This document shows, one piece after another, positions 61,054 to 64,000 of a stretch of 64,000 nt of DNA (the first letter of the stretch is position 1; each line of letters opens with the position of its first letter). Source of the DNA: Sipunculus nudus (Eukaryota > Annelida > Sipuncula > Golfingiida > Sipunculidae). The position numbers and the translations under genes are program-made. The notes beneath the pieces were generated by a model. It was not told the DNA's origin and searched no databases. It worked only from the letters and a program-made list of their open reading frames with translations. Location: positions 29,895,729 to 29,959,728 of the forward strand of contig CM049314.1 in NCBI GenBank assembly GCA_026874595.1, read 5' to 3'.

Positions 61054-61388
61054 AACCTGGTATTATTGAATCTGAGATTGTGGCACCAACAAACACACCA
61101 TGTGATGCAGCACCTAGTGCTCCCAATTGTGCAGGTGATGCTGCAATGTCATATGATGATCATGTACCTACAGATGTGATTGTTAATGTGTCAAAACCAC
61201 CTGATGTAACTACTGTGCAGACTACATCCGAATCAGAACCTGATGTTTCTTTAAGTTCATGTATACCCTCAAAAGAGCGCGAATCTGGTGTTAAGAGTAA
61301 TCCACAGACAAATTCTGCAGTATCTGAACCCGCTGTTCAAAGACGTAGTAAGCGACAGCACAGGGAACCAGAGAAACTGAACTTATAG
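61054..61388 (+). pseudogene. Out-of-frame C-terminal tail of the gypsy polyprotein
   Basis: Just after the gag-pol stop (TGA at 61051) an open stretch in the next frame runs to a stop at 61386-61388. It is Ser/Thr/Pro-rich and ends basic with RRSKRQHREPEKLNL. Many gypsy polyproteins of this type end with a similar basic KPPxRLNL-like motif. This suggests the tail was once, or is by a frame change, part of the polyprotein. It has no good ATG near its start. Alternatively it is non-coding and the stop at 61051 is the natural end. Confidence 0.5.
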
Positions 61389-61470
61389 TGTTTGCACATG
61401 TTCTTTGCACTAACTTGGTAATTGTATTCTTGTGTTTTTAATAATTACCAGTTGATATGTTTATGTAGCT

Positions 61471-61484
61471 AAGAGGGGAGGAGA
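61471..61484 (+). promoter_or_regulatory. Polypurine tract of gypsy element
   Basis: AAGAGGGGAGGAGA directly precedes the 3' LTR, the expected place for plus-strand DNA priming. Confidence 0.85.
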
Positions 61485-61699
61485 TGTGGTATATTTGCAT
61501 TATTATGACGTGCGGGACTTATAACGGTTTATCGTTATAAGCGATACCAGTTTTTAGCATATTTGCACCATTGATATAACTGTACCTGGCCGTCGGATGT
61601 TACCGCGGTTGTGTGCTGATCATGAAGGATTAAACACGTGTATTGCACAGAGTTTTCAATGTCTTTGCCGTGCATCTTCTTGTGTGCATGTCTATAACA
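61485..61699 (+). repeat. 3' LTR of gypsy element
   Basis: Same length and termini as the 5' LTR. It is preceded directly by a purine-rich tract and followed by GTGTC, the right copy of the target duplication. Confidence 0.95.
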
Positions 61700-64000
61700 G
61701 TGTCTGTATTAATATATCTAAAAAATAGAGAAAAACAAAAAAACAAAAATACAGGTGGCTCCACCAGTCTGCAGAAACTAATAAAAACACTTAATGGTCA
61801 ATATCTATGCAAAGAAGCATGGTGGTCTCTGGATTAGTTGTTCAGATACTTCAGCATTTGTATCAAATTGTCCATTATTCTGAGGGATACTTATAGCTTG
61901 AGTCCTATAGCTTGAAGGATATGGGAAACAGAGAACTAATTTCAGGTTTCCACAGAAACTTTTCACGGGCCTCCTTGCATGACAAGAATGAAGATTATAG
62001 GTCCAGTTGTTACGATTTGTACCCTGTTGACAGATAACCTATTCTTTAAAGGTCTCAAAAATAGAGAAAAAAATTCGTAAAAATTTGAAAAAAAATAGAG
62101 GTGGCTCACCCAGTCTGCAGAAACTGATGGAACACTCCATGATCAATATTAATGCCAAAAATCATGACCATCAGTGTTGTAGTTATTGAGATACTGCAGT
62201 TTTTGTATCAAATTTTTCATTATTATGGGGGGTATTTTGAAGCCATACAGCTTAAAGGATATGGGTAACAGAGACCTAATTTCAGGTTTCCATGGAGGCT
62301 TTTCATTGATCTCCCTGTTTGTCAAGAATGAAGATTCTAGGTCAAGTTGTTTTGATTTGGGCCCTGTTTACAGATGTTCATATCTTTAAAGGACTCAAAA
62401 ATAGAGAAAAAAAAATCATAAAAAAAGCTGAACAAATACAGGTGGTGCCACCAGTCTGCAGAAACTGATGAAACACTCCATGATCAATATGTATGCCAAA
62501 AATTATGACCATCAGTGATGTAGTTAATGAGATATTGAAGTTTTGTATGAAATTTTTGACTATTCTGGGGGGTACTTTGGGGCCCGATAGCTCATAGGAT
62601 ATGGGTAACAGAGACCTAATTTCAGGTTTCCATGGAGACTTTTCATGGGTCTCCCTGTGTGTCAAAAATGAAGATTCTAGGTCTAGTCGTTACGATTTGT
62701 GCCCTGTTAACAGATGTTCACATTTTTTAAGGTCTCAAAAATAGAGAAAAAAATTCGTAAAAAATCGAAAAATACAGGTGGCGCCACCAGTCTGCAGGAA
62801 CTAATGGACCATCTCATAATTAAAATGTATGCCAAAAATCATGACCGGCAGTGATGTAGTTAATGAGATATTAAAGTTTTTGTATGAAATTTTTTTGCTA
62901 TTCTGGGGGGGGGGGTACTTTGGGGCCCCATAGCTCAAAGGATATGGGTAACAGAGACCTAATTTCTGGTTTCCATGGAGACTTTGTATAGGTCTCTCAC
63001 TGTGTAAAAAATGAAGATTCTAGGTCCAGTCTATACGATTTGTGCCCTGTTAACAGATGTTCACATTCTTAAAGGTCTAAAAAATAGAGAAAAAAATTCG
63101 TAAAATATCGAAAAATATAGGTGGCGCCACCAGTCTGCAGAAACTGTTGAAACATCTCATGATCAATATGTATGCCAAAAATCATGACCATCAGTGATGT
63201 AGTTAATGAGATGTTTAAGTTTTTGTATTAAATTTCTGACTATTCTTGGGGGTACTTTGGGGCCCCATAGCTCATAGGATATGGGTAACAGAGACCTAAT
63301 TTCAGGTTTCCATGGAGACTTTTCATATGTCTCCCTGTGTGTCAAGAATGAAGATTCTAGGTCCAGTCGTTACGATTTGTGCCCTGTTAACAGATGTTCA
63401 CATTTTTTAAGGTCTCAAAAATAGAGAAAACTATTTGTAAAAAATCGAAAAATACAGGTGGCGCCACCAGTCTGCAGGAACTGATGGAACATCTCATGAT
63501 CAATATGTATGCCAAAAATCATGACCATCAGTGATGTAGTTAATGAGATATTGAAGTTTTTGTATGAAATTTTTGACTATTCTGGGGGGTACTTTGGGGC
63601 CCCATAGCTCGAAGGATATGGTTAACAGAGACCTAATTTCTGGTTTCCAAAGAGATTTTTTATCGACCTCTCAGAATGTCAAGTTACAAGATTCTAGGTC
63701 CAGCGGTTACGATTTGTGCCTAGTTAACGGACAGACGGACAGACGGACGACGGACAAAGAGTGATCGCTATAGCTCAGCATGACTGAAAGTCAGCTGAGC
63801 TAAAAACTGATGAAACACTCAATGATCAATATCCATGCAAACAATTATGGTGATCTCTGCATTAGTTGTTCAGATACTTCAGCTTTTGTATCAAATGTTC
63901 CATTATTCCGAGCTGTACTTTAGAGTGCCATAGCTCAAATGATATGGGTAACAGAGACCTAATTTCAGGTGTCCATGGAGACTTTTAATGGGTCTCCCTG

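Larger units (their letters stand above)
56907..61699 (+). mobile_element. Ty3/gypsy LTR retrotransposon, near-intact
   Basis: Two 215-bp LTRs (56907-57121 and 61485-61699) begin TGTGG and end ATAACA. They flank a single gag-pol reading frame. The 5-bp direct repeat GTGTC is found at 56902-56906 and 61700-61704, a perfect target-site duplication. The LTRs differ at 5 of 215 positions by eye (about 2.3 percent), so the insertion is fairly recent. Internal order is Gag, protease, reverse transcriptase, RNase H, integrase, as in Ty3/gypsy (Metaviridae). The arrangement and motif style recall the K02A2.6-like polyproteins frequent in marine invertebrates; exact lineage is not assigned. The insertion lies inside a pearl-like repeat upstream of exon 2 of VWA copy B, on the opposite strand to that gene. 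Confidence 0.96.
56765..63806 (+). mobile_element. Pearl-like element with six 340-bp units, split by the gypsy insertion
   Basis: The head (GTGACCCATGGGTCATGAAG, then CTCAGCTGA) is at 56,772. The gypsy element interrupts it at 56,902-61,704. Tandem units follow, with AAATAGAGAAAA landmarks near 61,725, 62,061, 62,401, 62,741, 63,084 and 63,421, so the period is about 340 bp. Each unit carries the palindrome GGTGGCGCCACC or a variant. The tail (GTTAACGGACAGACGGACAG ... CAGCTGAGCTAAAAA) closes at 63,806. Another partial unit starts immediately and runs off the window. Confidence 0.75.

Overview
The window reads as animal nuclear DNA, most probably a marine mollusc or another lophotrochozoan. 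It is AT-rich and gene-poor, with multi-exon genes split by GT-AG introns. Repeats fill much of it: microsatellites, minisatellites, MITEs, tRNA-derived SINEs, and elements resembling the Helentron-related 'pearl' elements of bivalves (internal tandem units, ACGG-type runs near one end). There is no bacterial-style operon, rRNA gene or CRISPR array.

Gene content. Two tandem paralogues on the minus strand encode a von Willebrand factor A (VWA) domain protein. Copy A (24,311-35,874) is complete: 8 exons, 417 residues, every exon junction in frame. Copy B (48,405-56,449) keeps exons 2-8 with identical splice phases; its exon 1 is not in the window. The 3' flanks of the two genes also align (about 22.5-24.3 kb against 43.4-48.4 kb), so the whole block was duplicated at an offset of about 24 kb. 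The copies differ at few positions in the VWA domain but strongly in the proline-rich tail.

Mobile elements. A near-intact Ty3/gypsy LTR retrotransposon (56,907-61,699; 215-bp LTRs, GTGTC target duplication, 1267-codon gag-pol frame) lies upstream of exon 2 of copy B, nested in a pearl-like element built of 340-bp tandem units. A decayed PIF/Harbinger (HARBI1-like) transposase lies at about 37.25-37.96 kb. An 846-bp terminal-inverted-repeat element (38,598-39,443) carries a CATAC target duplication. There are three copies of a roughly 430-bp MITE and four of a tRNA-derived SINE.

Layout. 1-19 kb: intergenic, dispersed repeats, a 31-bp minisatellite, SINEs and MITEs. 19.1-22.5 kb: large array with a period of about 82 bp. 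24.3-35.9 kb: VWA gene A. 36-43.4 kb: Harbinger remnant, TIR element, palindrome, SINE. 43.4-48.4 kb: duplicated 3' flank with a relic of the 82-bp array and a 180-bp tandem element. 48.4-56.5 kb: VWA gene B. 56.8-64 kb: pearl-like tandem array split by the gypsy element.

Exon structures were read by eye from splice sites, frame continuity and comparison of the two paralogues. Repeat boundaries are approximate unless exact bases are stated.
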